A DNA stretch of 13,273 nucleotides from an uncultured beta proteobacterium (GTDB lineage Bacteria; Pseudomonadota; Gammaproteobacteria; Burkholderiales; Burkholderiaceae_C). The notes under the pieces were generated by a model. The model saw only the letters and a program-made list of their open reading frames with translations, ran no database searches and was not told the origin of the DNA. This document shows positions 7,470 through 13,273 of this stretch, piece by piece; positions within the stretch are counted from its first letter, which is position 1, and each line of letters begins with the position of its first letter. The stretch lies in the NCBI GenBank assembly GCA_903928325.1, contig CAIYQF010000154.1, positions 1-13,273 on the forward strand, read 5' to 3'. A program made the position numbers and the translations under genes.

Positions 7470-7547
7470 GGTGGGGATTGAATGGTTGCCCGAAAGCGCC
7501 CCATTTTGCCTGAAGACACGGCAGCCTTCTGCCCCGATAATGCGGGC
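7470..7547. promoter_or_regulatory. Divergent gspG/gspC intergenic region with inverted repeat
   Basis: These 78 bases separate the two divergent gsp start codons and must hold at least the gspG operon promoter unless it lies within gspC. I see a perfect 5-bp inverted repeat GGCAG-CCTT-CTGCC at 7520-7533 and a -10-like GATAAT at 7536-7541. The latter lies only 6 bases before the gspC ATG and has no good -35 at 16-18 bp. No clear sigma-70 pair is visible on the minus strand. That this region controls both transcripts is inference from position. Confidence 0.4.
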
Positions 7548-7976
7548 ATGGCGTCTCACACATCCCCTCTCTGGCGTGTCCGATGGGCCACGTTTTTTGT
7601 GGCGCTGCTGGCTGCAGCCAGCGTGGCCTTTTGGATTTTGGGCTTTATGGGTATGGAGCTGCGGCCTGCGCCAGGGGCGCCGGTGGTTTCCAGTGCCCCG
7701 GTCTCTGACGCCACGGGCTTGGCGCGTGCTTTGGGTGGTGGCATGGTGAGCGCAGGGGCGCTTGTAGCCCCCTCTGCGCCCTCGTACCAGTTGGTTGGCG
7801 TAGTCTCCGGCCCGCTGGGCAAGGGGGTCGCACTGATGGCGATAGACAATGCGCCGCCCAAGGCCTACAGCGTGGGCTCAAGGGTAGAGGGCGGGCAGGT
7901 GCTCCAGTCGGTATCGACACGTGGCGCCGTGCTGGGGACAACGCCCCTTGAATTGCCTAAATTGACGAATCCCTGA
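7548..7976 (+). CDS. gspC: Short type II secretion protein GspC (HR domain, no PDZ)
   Basis: GspC connects the GspL/M platform to the periplasmic N-domains of the secretin. This 142-residue protein has a short cytoplasmic start (MASHTSPLWRVRW), one membrane helix at about 12-34 (FFVALLAAASVAFWILGFMG within it), an Ala/Pro-rich linker, and an HR domain at about 79-130: YQLVGVVSGPLGKGVALMAI, then PPKAYSVGSRVEGGQVLQSV. It ends soon after PLELPKL, so the C-terminal PDZ or coiled-coil domain of enterobacterial GspC is absent. The stop is clean and I see no decayed continuation. ATG 7548 is chosen because the membrane helix then starts at a normal distance; an in-frame start at 7482 would add 22 uncharacteristic residues. 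The gene is divergent from gspG across 78 bp, the layout I recall for other Burkholderiales. Confidence 0.92.
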   Translation: MASHTSPLWRVRWATFFVALLAAASVAFWILGFMGMELRPAPGAPVVSSAPVSDATGLARALGGGMVSAGALVAPSAPSYQLVGVVSGPLGKGVALMAIDNAPPKAYSVGSRVEGGQVLQSVSTRGAVLGTTPLELPKLTNP

Positions 7977-7991
7977 TGCGGGTCAAAAGAA

Positions 7992-8022
7992 TTGAAGTTT
8001 CTGGCCTGTAATCCGTTACATA
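7992..8022 (+). promoter_or_regulatory. Candidate pnt promoter with overlapping inverted repeat
   Basis: A -35-like TTGAAG (7992-7997) is followed after 18-19 bases by TTACAT/TACATA (8016-8022), an acceptable sigma-70 spacing, in the 125-bp gap before pntAA. The perfect inverted repeat TGTAA-TCCG-TTACA (8007-8020) covers the spacer and the -10 element, where a repressor would block polymerase. The transcript would have a leader of roughly 70 bases. No specific regulator is recognised from the site alone. Confidence 0.4.
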
Positions 8023-8082
8023 CTGCCAGGGGACTGATGGAAGTTCGTGTAAGCTTAAAGTCAGCCCAGAACCAACATCCAC

Positions 8083-8094
8083 CTCCTAGAGGAG
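8083..8094 (+). promoter_or_regulatory. pntAA Shine-Dalgarno with mirror sequence
   Basis: AGGAG at 8090-8094 lies 7 bases before the pntAA ATG and fixes the start at 8102. It is immediately preceded by its own complement, CTCCT at 8083-8087. CTCC-TAGA-GGAG can fold into a 4-bp stem with a four-base loop that would hide the ribosome site. The stem is short, so any effect on translation is speculative. Confidence 0.6.
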
Positions 8095-8101
8095 CGATTC
8101 C

Positions 8102-9232
8102 ATGCAAATAGGCGTACCGGCCGAGACCGCAGCGGGAGAGACCCGCGTTGCCGTCACCCCCGAAACGGTGAAAAAACTAATTGCCCAAGGTCATACGGTG
8201 CGGGTGCAGTCCGGTGCTGGCGTGGCTGCGAGCGTGACCGACGAGGCCTATGCCGGCGCCGGCGCGGAAATTTGTGACGCCGCTGCGGCTTTCGCCAGCG
8301 CCCTGGTGCTCAAAGTAGTGTCCCCCAGCAGCCAGGAGCTGAGCGCCATGTCGCCGGGAACCGCCTTGGTCGGCATGCTCAACCCGTTTGATGCAGCGGG
8401 CTTGCAGCGCCTTGCCGCCGCCGGGCTGACCAGTTTCGCCTTGGAGGCCGCACCCCGCACCACGCGTGCCCAAAGCATGGACGTGCTCTCCAGCCAGGCC
8501 AATATTGCGGGCTACAAAGCGGTCATGGTGGCAGCCGACAAATACCAGCGCTTCTTTCCCATGCTGATGACGGCTGCGGGCACGGTCAAGGCCGCGCGCG
8601 TGGTCATTTTGGGTGTGGGCGTGGCCGGTTTGCAGGCCATTGCCACCGCCAAGCGCCTGGGCGCGGTGATTGAGGCGTCCGACGTGCGCCCCAGTGTCAA
8701 GGAGCAAATCGAGTCATTGGGCGGCAAGTTCATCGAAGTGTCCTACGACACCCCAGAAGAAAAAGAAGCTGCCGTGGGCGTGGGCGGCTACGCCCGCCCC
8801 ATGCCGCAAAGCTGGCTGGACCGGCAAAAAATTGAAGTTGCCAAGCGCGTGGCGCTGGCCGATGTGGTGATTTCCACCGCCTTGATTCCTGGACGCGCAG
8901 CTCCCGTGCTGGTCACCGAGGACATGGTCAAGAGCATGAAGCCCGGCTCGGTCATCGTCGATATTGCGGCGGGCAAGGCGGCCGACGGCGTGGGCGGCAA
9001 TTGTGTGCTGACCGAGGCCGGCAAAACCGTGGTCAAGCACGGCGTCACGCTGGTGGGTGAGACTAACCTGGCCGCGTTGGTGGCTGCGGACGCGTCAGCC
9101 CTTTACGCCCGCAATGTGCTGGACTTTTTGAAATTGGTGCTACCCAAAGGCGGCCAGTTCACCGTTGACCTGGAAGACGACATTGTGGCTGCCTGCCTGA
9201 TGACGCAGGGCGGCGAAGTCAAACGCAAATAA
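8102..9232 (+). CDS. pntAA: NAD(P) transhydrogenase subunit alpha part 1 (NAD(H)-binding domain I)
   Basis: This is the NAD(H)-binding subunit of the proton-translocating transhydrogenase, which uses the proton gradient to transfer hydride from NADH to NADP+. The 376-residue protein faces the cytoplasm and corresponds to domain I only. It has the alanine-dehydrogenase-like start GETRVAVTPETVKKL (12-26). The substrate loop around RTTRAQSMDVLSSQANIAGY (119-138) carries the Arg/Gln/Asp residues (R122, Q124, D127) characteristic of this family. The Rossmann motif GVGVAG is at 171-176, with the adenosine-ribose-binding acidic residue in EASDVRP (D194). VVISTALIPGRAAPVL and GSVIVDIAAGKAADGVGGNC are further signatures. 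The start is set by the strong AGGAG 7 bases upstream. In E. coli this domain is fused to the next protein; here they are separate, as in Rhodospirillum rubrum and many other bacteria. Confidence 0.97.
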   Translation: MQIGVPAETAAGETRVAVTPETVKKLIAQGHTVRVQSGAGVAASVTDEAYAGAGAEICDAAAAFASALVLKVVSPSSQELSAMSPGTALVGMLNPFDAAGLQRLAAAGLTSFALEAAPRTTRAQSMDVLSSQANIAGYKAVMVAADKYQRFFPMLMTAAGTVKAARVVILGVGVAGLQAIATAKRLGAVIEASDVRPSVKEQIESLGGKFIEVSYDTPEEKEAAVGVGGYARPMPQSWLDRQKIEVAKRVALADVVISTALIPGRAAPVLVTEDMVKSMKPGSVIVDIAAGKAADGVGGNCVLTEAGKTVVKHGVTLVGETNLAALVAADASALYARNVLDFLKLVLPKGGQFTVDLEDDIVAACLMTQGGEVKRK

Positions 9233-9236
9233 AGGA
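9231..9236 (+). promoter_or_regulatory. pntAB ribosome-binding site
   Basis: AAAGGA ends 8 bases before the pntAB ATG (9245) and overlaps the TAA stop of pntAA at 9230-9232. It sets the start of the second gene and suggests ribosomes pass directly from one to the other. Confidence 0.7.
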
Positions 9237-9244
9237 CAGACTCC

Positions 9245-9571
9245 ATGGACCTCGTATCTCCCACGATCACCAACCTGATCATCTTCGTGCTGGCCATTTA
9301 CGTGGGTTACCACGTGGTGTGGACGGTGACGCCTGCGCTGCATACGCCCTTGATGGCGGTGACCAACGCTATTTCTGCCATCGTGATCGTCGGCGCCATG
9401 CTGGCTGCCGCGCAAACTGAAACCGTGCTGGGCCAAACCATGGGCGTGCTGGCCGTGGCCTTGGCGGCGGTCAATATCTTCGGCGGCTTTCTGGTGACGC
9501 GCCGTATGCTGGAAATGTTCAAGAAAAAAGTGAAAAAGGCCGACGCTGCTGAGCAAGGAGCTGCGAAATGA
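9245..9571 (+). CDS. pntAB: NAD(P) transhydrogenase subunit alpha part 2 (membrane domain)
   Basis: This is the small membrane subunit that contributes part of the proton channel (domain II) of the transhydrogenase. The 108 residues contain about three hydrophobic helices. The first is TITNLIIFVLAIYVGYHVVW (7-26). The second covers about 38-55 and includes AISAIVIVGAML. The third covers about 65-86 and includes GVLAVALAAVNIFGGF. The segment WTVTPALHTPLMAVTNAISA is a strong family signature. The tail is short and lysine-rich (FKKKVKKA), placing it in the cytoplasm by the positive-inside rule. It starts 12 bases after pntAA, with AAAGGA as ribosome site, and its stop overlaps the pntB start by 4 bases (ATGA, 9568-9571). 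This tight coupling fits equal production of subunits of one complex. Confidence 0.97.
   Translation: MDLVSPTITNLIIFVLAIYVGYHVVWTVTPALHTPLMAVTNAISAIVIVGAMLAAAQTETVLGQTMGVLAVALAAVNIFGGFLVTRRMLEMFKKKVKKADAAEQGAAK
9555..9560 (+). promoter_or_regulatory. pntB ribosome-binding site
   Basis: AAGGAG lies inside the 3' end of pntAB, 7 bases before the pntB ATG at 9568. It supports this start rather than the second in-frame ATG at 9574 and allows direct initiation besides ATGA coupling. Confidence 0.75.
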
Positions 9572-10995
9572 GCATGAACCTTGTCACCCTGCTGTACCTG
9601 ATTGCGTCGGTCAGCTTTATCCAAGCCCTCAAAGGCCTGTCGCACCCGACGACCTCCATCCGTGGCAATGTGTTCGGCATGATTGGCATGGCCATTGCGG
9701 CCGGTACCACGGCGGCGCTGATTGTGGACACCGCCCACGGCCAGGGCATGGGCATTGGCCTGGTGCTGGTCGGTTTGGTGGTCGGCGGCGCCTACGGCGC
9801 CTACCGCGCCAACACGGTGGAGATGACCAAGATGCCCGAGCTGGTGGCCTTTTTCCACAGCATGATCGGCTTGGCCGCCGTTTTCATTGCCGTGGCCGCC
9901 GTGCTAGAGCCTGCAGCCCTATTGCACGGTCTGGCCAGAGGCGACCCGATTCCCACCGGCAACAGGTTGGAGCTGTTTTTGGGTGCGGCCATTGGCGCCA
10001 TCACTTTCAGCGGCTCGGTCATTGCCTTCGGCAAACTCTCGGGCACTTACAAATTCCGCCTGTTCCAGGGCGCGCCGGTCACCTTTTCAGGCCAGCACAA
10101 GCTCAACCTCGTGTTGGGTTTGACCACGGTGGGTCTGGGTTTGGTCTTTATGTTCACGGGCAGCTGGGAGGCGTTTTTCGCCATGCTGGCGCTCTCGTTT
10201 GTGATGGGCGTGCTCATCATCATCCCCATTGGCGGGGCGGATATGCCAGTGGTGGTGTCCATGCTCAACAGCTACTCAGGCTGGGCAGCAGCGGGCATTG
10301 GCTTTAGCCTGAACAACAGCATGCTGATCATTGCGGGCTCGCTGGTGGGGTCGAGTGGCGCGATTCTGAGCTACATCATGTGCAAGGCCATGAACCGCTC
10401 GTTCTTTAACGTGATCGGCGGCGGCTTTGGTGGCGAGGCTGTTAGTGCCGGTGGTGCCAAAGCCGAGCAGCGCCCGGTAAAAAGCGGCAGCGCCGACGAC
10501 GCCGCCTTTGTGTTGGGCAATGCCGAGACTGTGGTCATCGTGCCGGGCTATGGCTTGGCCGTGGCGCGCGCGCAGCACGCGGTCAAAGAGCTGGCAGCCA
10601 AGCTAACCGCCAAAGGCATTACAGTCAAATACGCCATCCACCCGGTGGCAGGGCGCATGCCGGGCCACATGAACGTCTTGCTGGCCGAGGCCGAAGTGCC
10701 CTACGACCAGGTGTTTGAGATGGAAGACATCAACAGCGAATTCGGTCAGGCCGACGTGGCCATCATTTTGGGCGCCAATGACGTGGTTAACCCAGCCGCG
10801 CACACCAAGGGCAGCGCCATTTATGGAATGCCAATTTTGGAGGCCTACAAGGCCAAAACCATCATCGTCAACAAACGCTCTATGGCCAGCGGTTACGCCG
10901 GTCTAGACAACGAACTCTTCTACATGGACAAAACCATGATGGTGTTTGGCGACGCCAAAAAGGTGGTCGAAGACATGGTTAAAGCCATTGAGTAG
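9568..10995 (+). CDS. pntB: NAD(P) transhydrogenase subunit beta
   Basis: The beta subunit holds the rest of the proton channel and the NADP(H)-binding domain III. Its 475 residues are slightly more than the 462 of E. coli PntB. The first 270 or so are membrane-spanning. They include FFHSMIGLAAVF, with H97 matching the channel histidine (His91 in E. coli), and GGADMPVVVSMLNSYSGWAA (222-241), with the conserved acidic and Asn residues. After a flexible Gly/Ala-rich linker (about 285-315) comes the NADP domain. It has VIVPGYGLAVARAQ (323-336, dinucleotide loop GYGLAVA), HPVAGRMPGHMNVLLAEA, ILGANDVVNPAA, and the NADP-phosphate-binding stretch KRSMASGYAGLDN (436-448). Together with the two preceding genes it completes the enzyme, which mainly supplies NADPH for biosynthesis and redox defence. 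No truncation or unusual substitution is seen. Confidence 0.98.
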   Translation: MSMNLVTLLYLIASVSFIQALKGLSHPTTSIRGNVFGMIGMAIAAGTTAALIVDTAHGQGMGIGLVLVGLVVGGAYGAYRANTVEMTKMPELVAFFHSMIGLAAVFIAVAAVLEPAALLHGLARGDPIPTGNRLELFLGAAIGAITFSGSVIAFGKLSGTYKFRLFQGAPVTFSGQHKLNLVLGLTTVGLGLVFMFTGSWEAFFAMLALSFVMGVLIIIPIGGADMPVVVSMLNSYSGWAAAGIGFSLNNSMLIIAGSLVGSSGAILSYIMCKAMNRSFFNVIGGGFGGEAVSAGGAKAEQRPVKSGSADDAAFVLGNAETVVIVPGYGLAVARAQHAVKELAAKLTAKGITVKYAIHPVAGRMPGHMNVLLAEAEVPYDQVFEMEDINSEFGQADVAIILGANDVVNPAAHTKGSAIYGMPILEAYKAKTIIVNKRSMASGYAGLDNELFYMDKTMMVFGDAKKVVEDMVKAIE

Positions 10996-11050
10996 GACCG
11001 CTGTCCTGTCTGTGCGCCTTGGTCGAGCAAACCATTCAGCGGGCCGCTAG

Positions 11051-12724
11051 ATGACGCAGCGTGCTTGGCTTTCGGCCTATCCGCCTGGGGTTCCCGAAGA
11101 AATCGACCCCACGCAATACAGCTCGCTGGTGGTTTTGATGGAAGAGGCGTTTCGCCAATACGCTGATCGGGTGGCCTATAGCTTTTTGGGCGCCGACATC
11201 AGCTATGCCCAGACGGACCGCCAGAGCCTGAGTCTGGCAGCCTATTTGCAAAGTCTGGGATTGGTCAAAGGCGACCGGGTTGCCCTGATGATGCCCAACG
11301 TGCCGCAGTACCCGGCCGCTGTGGCTGCCGTTTTGCGTGCAGGCCTGGTGGTGGTCAATGTCAACCCGCTCTATACCGCGCGGGAGTTGGAGCACCAGCT
11401 CAAGGACTCCGGGGCCAAAGCCATTTTTATCTTGGAGAACTTCGCCAGTACGCTGGAGAAGTGCGTAGCCTCGACACTGGTCAAGCACATTGTTCTGTGT
11501 GCCATGGGGGATTCGCTGGGGCTCTTCAAAGGCGCCGTGGTGAACTTTGTGGTGCGATCGCGCAAAAAATTGGTGCCCGCCTTCGACCTGCCAGATGCGG
11601 TGCGCTTTAACGCGGCGGTAGCGCAAGGGGGCCGCTTGCCATTTGCCAAGCCCATGCTCCATTCCAATGATGTGGCGGTGCTGCAGTACACGGGCGGCAC
11701 CACCGGCGTATCCAAGGGTGCCGTTCTGCTGCACCGAAACCTTATTGCCAATGTCTTGCAATCCGAGGCATGGAACCAGCCTGTGATGCGCGACCTACCG
11801 CCTGGTCAACAGCCTACCAGTGTGTGCGCCTTGCCGCTGTACCACATCTTCGCCTTCACCATCGGCATGATGCTGAGTCTGCGCATGGGCGGTAAGTTGA
11901 TTCTGATTCCCAACCCGCGCGACATTCCCGCCGTGCTTCATGAGCTGAAAAAGCACACCATCCACAGCTTTCCGGCAGTCAACACCCTGTTTAACGCCTT
12001 GGCAAACCACTCGGATTTCAATGCCGTGGACTGGAGCCACTTGCGGGTGTCGCTCGGCGGCGGCGCTGCGGTGCAAAGCAGCGTGGCCAAGCTGTGGTTT
12101 GAGAAAACCGCTTGCCCCATTTGCGAGGGCTACGGCCTGAGCGAAACTTCACCTTCGGTGAGTTGCAACCCGGTGACTGCCACGGCTTACGGCGGATCCA
12201 TCGGTGTGCCATTGCCCGGAACCGACATGAAGCTGCTCGACGATGCTGGCAATCCCAGCGCGCCAGGCGAGCCCGGAGAAATTGCTATCAAGGGCCCGCA
12301 AGTGATGGCCGGCTACTGGCAGCGCCCCGATGAAACCGCCAAAGTTATGACCGTCGACGGCTATTTCAAATCGGGCGACATCGGTACGGTGGATGAGCGC
12401 GGTTTTTTCAAAATTGTCGACCGCAAGAAGGACATGATTTTGGTCAGCGGCTTCAACGTCTTCCCCACCGAGCTCGAAGATGTAGTCGCGCAACTCGACG
12501 GCGTGTTGGAGTGCGCCTGCGTCGGTATGCCCGACGCCAAAACCGGAGAGGCGGTCAAGCTGGTCGTCGTGAAAAAGGACCCCGGCCTGACCGAAGCCGC
12601 TGTACGCGCCCACTGCAAGGAAAACTTGACGGGCTACAAGCAGCCCAAAGTAGTTGAGTTTTGCGCCGAACTGCCCAAAACTCCGGTGGGTAAGGTGCTG
12701 CGCCGCGAGCTGCGCAAGGCCTAG
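11051..12724 (+). CDS. fadD: Long-chain fatty-acid-CoA ligase (acyl-CoA synthetase)
   Basis: This enzyme activates fatty acids with ATP to acyl-AMP and then acyl-CoA, the entry step of beta-oxidation, probably as a peripheral inner-membrane protein. At 557 residues it matches E. coli FadD (561). The N-terminus RAWLSAYPPGVPEEID is typical of FadD and supports ATG 11051, although no Shine-Dalgarno is evident. Motifs in order are the P-loop YTGGTTGVSKGA (213-224), PLYHIFAFT (262-270), EGYGLSETSP (359-368), GYFKSGDIGTVDERGFFK (437-454) and DRKKDMILVSGFNVFPTELE (457-476), the FACS signature. The C-terminal TPVGKVLRREL (545-554) carries the catalytic lysine (K548). It lies 55 bp after pntB on the same strand with no strong terminator, so read-through is possible. 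Substrate chain length cannot be read from sequence with certainty; medium-chain preference is an alternative. Confidence 0.94.
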   Translation: MTQRAWLSAYPPGVPEEIDPTQYSSLVVLMEEAFRQYADRVAYSFLGADISYAQTDRQSLSLAAYLQSLGLVKGDRVALMMPNVPQYPAAVAAVLRAGLVVVNVNPLYTARELEHQLKDSGAKAIFILENFASTLEKCVASTLVKHIVLCAMGDSLGLFKGAVVNFVVRSRKKLVPAFDLPDAVRFNAAVAQGGRLPFAKPMLHSNDVAVLQYTGGTTGVSKGAVLLHRNLIANVLQSEAWNQPVMRDLPPGQQPTSVCALPLYHIFAFTIGMMLSLRMGGKLILIPNPRDIPAVLHELKKHTIHSFPAVNTLFNALANHSDFNAVDWSHLRVSLGGGAAVQSSVAKLWFEKTACPICEGYGLSETSPSVSCNPVTATAYGGSIGVPLPGTDMKLLDDAGNPSAPGEPGEIAIKGPQVMAGYWQRPDETAKVMTVDGYFKSGDIGTVDERGFFKIVDRKKDMILVSGFNVFPTELEDVVAQLDGVLECACVGMPDAKTGEAVKLVVVKKDPGLTEAAVRAHCKENLTGYKQPKVVEFCAELPKTPVGKVLRRELRKA

Positions 12725-12748
12725 GCCGTCACGCAGGCACTTGGCCTA
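12722..12748. terminator. Weak candidate bidirectional terminator between fadD and corA
   Basis: TAGGCC (12722-12727) and GGCCTA (12743-12748) form a perfect 6-bp inverted repeat around a 15-base loop between two convergent genes. The left arm contains the fadD stop and the right arm, read on the other strand, the corA stop. On the plus strand it is followed by TTTC, only a minimal T tract, and on the minus strand by none. Strength as an intrinsic terminator is therefore doubtful. Confidence 0.35.
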
Positions 12749-13273
12749 TTTCAACCAGCCGCGTTTGCCGAAATACCACATCGGCACCATTGCGCTGGCC
12801 ACCATCAGCGCCACCGTATAGGGGTAGCTCCAGGCGCCCAGAAACTCCAGCTCCGGGAACTTCAGGTTCATGCCGTAGACGCTGGCGATCAGCGTAGGTG
12901 GCAGCAGCGCCACGCTGGCCACCGAGAAGATCTTGATGACCTTGTTCTGGTTGATATTGATGAAACCGACCGTGGCGTCCATCAAAAAGTTGATCTTGTC
13001 AAACAAGAACGCGGTGTGCGAGTCCAGCGAATCAATATCGCGCAAGATCTGGCGCGCCTCCTCAAACTGCTCAACGTTGAGCATTTTGGAGCGCATCATG
13101 AAGCTCACGGCACGCCGCGTGTCCATCACATTGCGCCGAATGCGCCCACTCAAGTCCTCGTGCCGCGCGATCGCGCCCAGCGCTTCCCCTGCAATGGCGT
13201 CGGTCACGTCTCCCGATAGCACTTTTTTACTGACTTTTTCCAGCTCGTCGTAAATGCCTTCGAGCGTATCGGC
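12746..13273 (-). CDS. corA: CorA-type magnesium/divalent cation transporter (5' end beyond the window)
   Basis: CorA proteins form homopentameric inner-membrane channels for Mg2+ (also Co2+/Ni2+). Only the C-terminal 175 residues are visible, about half of a usual protein. A long helical stretch (NVMDTRRAVSFMMRSKMLNV at 48-67, then DSHTAFLFDKINFLMDATVG) corresponds to the stalk helix. TM1 (VIKIFSVASVALLPPTLIAS) ends in the family-defining YGMN at 133-136 (GMN coded at 12874-12866). TM2 (YPYTVALMVASAMVPMWYF) leads to the basic end KRGWLK. The loop after GMN contains FPELEFLGAWSYPY, with acidic residues as in classic CorA. The frame continues through position 13273; GTG at 13222 is internal and not the start. 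It converges with fadD, with 21 bp between the stops. Confidence 0.95.
   Translation of the reverse strand, partial: ADTLEGIYDELEKVSKKVLSGDVTDAIAGEALGAIARHEDLSGRIRRNVMDTRRAVSFMMRSKMLNVEQFEEARQILRDIDSLDSHTAFLFDKINFLMDATVGFININQNKVIKIFSVASVALLPPTLIASVYGMNLKFPELEFLGAWSYPYTVALMVASAMVPMWYFGKRGWLK

Noticed and set aside
6108..7481. Plus-strand open frame of 457 codons opposite gspG, gspH and gspI
   Set aside because: It is antisense to three well-recognised pseudopilin genes, shows no domain, and has the low-complexity Arg/Ala/Gly composition expected of the reverse frame of GC-rich genes.
7482..7547. Longer GspC start at 7482
   Set aside because: It adds 22 residues without GspC character and leaves only 12 bases to the gspG start; ATG 7548 gives normal topology.
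7470..7559. Longer GspG start at 7559
   Set aside because: The 30 extra residues would precede an already normal prepilin leader and cross the divergent intergenic region into gspC.
10994..11007. Hairpin AGGAC-CGCT-GTCCT after pntB as an intrinsic terminator
   Set aside because: The stem is only 5 bp and is followed by GTCTGTGC, not a T tract.
11036..11761. Minus-strand open frame opposite the start of fadD
   Set aside because: Antisense to a clear acyl-CoA synthetase; His/Gln-rich composition is typical of a shadow frame.
13159..13222. GTG at 13222 as the corA start
   Set aside because: The same frame continues upstream to the window edge with CorA-like residues (EGIYDELEKVSKK), so the GTG is internal.
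1..13273. Mobile elements, CRISPR arrays, tRNA/rRNA genes, defence or toxin systems, biosynthetic clusters
   Set aside because: None were seen: no transposase or integrase motifs, no regularly spaced repeats, no tRNA-like cloverleaf, and codon use looks even throughout.

Overview
The window reads as an ordinary chromosomal stretch of a GC-rich betaproteobacterium, most likely order Burkholderiales and probably family Comamonadaceae. The basis is the strongly GC-biased third codon positions, the arrangement of the type II secretion genes, the three-subunit transhydrogenase and the style of the FadD protein. The genus is inference. About 97% of the bases are coding. I see no tRNA, rRNA, insertion sequence, phage gene or CRISPR array.

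Left part, about 1-7469, minus strand: a compact type II secretion (T2SS) operon, read right to left as gspG-gspH-gspI-gspJ-gspK-gspL-gspM-gspN-gspD. The junctions overlap or lie within about 10-20 bp, so translational coupling is likely. GspG is the major pseudopilin. GspH, GspI, GspJ and GspK are minor pseudopilins that form the tip and prime the fibre. GspL and GspM are inner-membrane platform proteins. GspN is an accessory protein, and GspD is the outer-membrane secretin, which is cut by the window start. A short gspC (7548-7976) is transcribed the other way from a 78-bp divergent intergenic region; its product would link the inner-membrane platform to the secretin. gspE (ATPase), gspF (platform) and gspO (prepilin peptidase) are not in view; E and F may lie beyond position 1.

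Middle part, 8102-10995, plus strand: pntAA-pntAB-pntB, a complete proton-translocating NAD(P) transhydrogenase with the alpha subunit split in two. The 125-bp leader holds a candidate promoter, an inverted repeat that could be an operator, and a strong Shine-Dalgarno sequence inside a small possible hairpin.

Right part: fadD (11051-12724, plus), a long-chain fatty-acid-CoA ligase, follows pntB by 55 bp and may be partly co-transcribed. It converges on the 3' end of a corA-type divalent-cation transporter gene (minus strand, 5' end beyond the window). Both stop codons sit in opposite arms of one small inverted repeat.

I found no convincing previously undescribed system. The points worth a second look are modest: an ambiguous Sec/lipoprotein signal on the secretin, a GspC without a PDZ domain, the 29-bp gspG/gspH overlap, and three small inverted repeats at regulatory positions.
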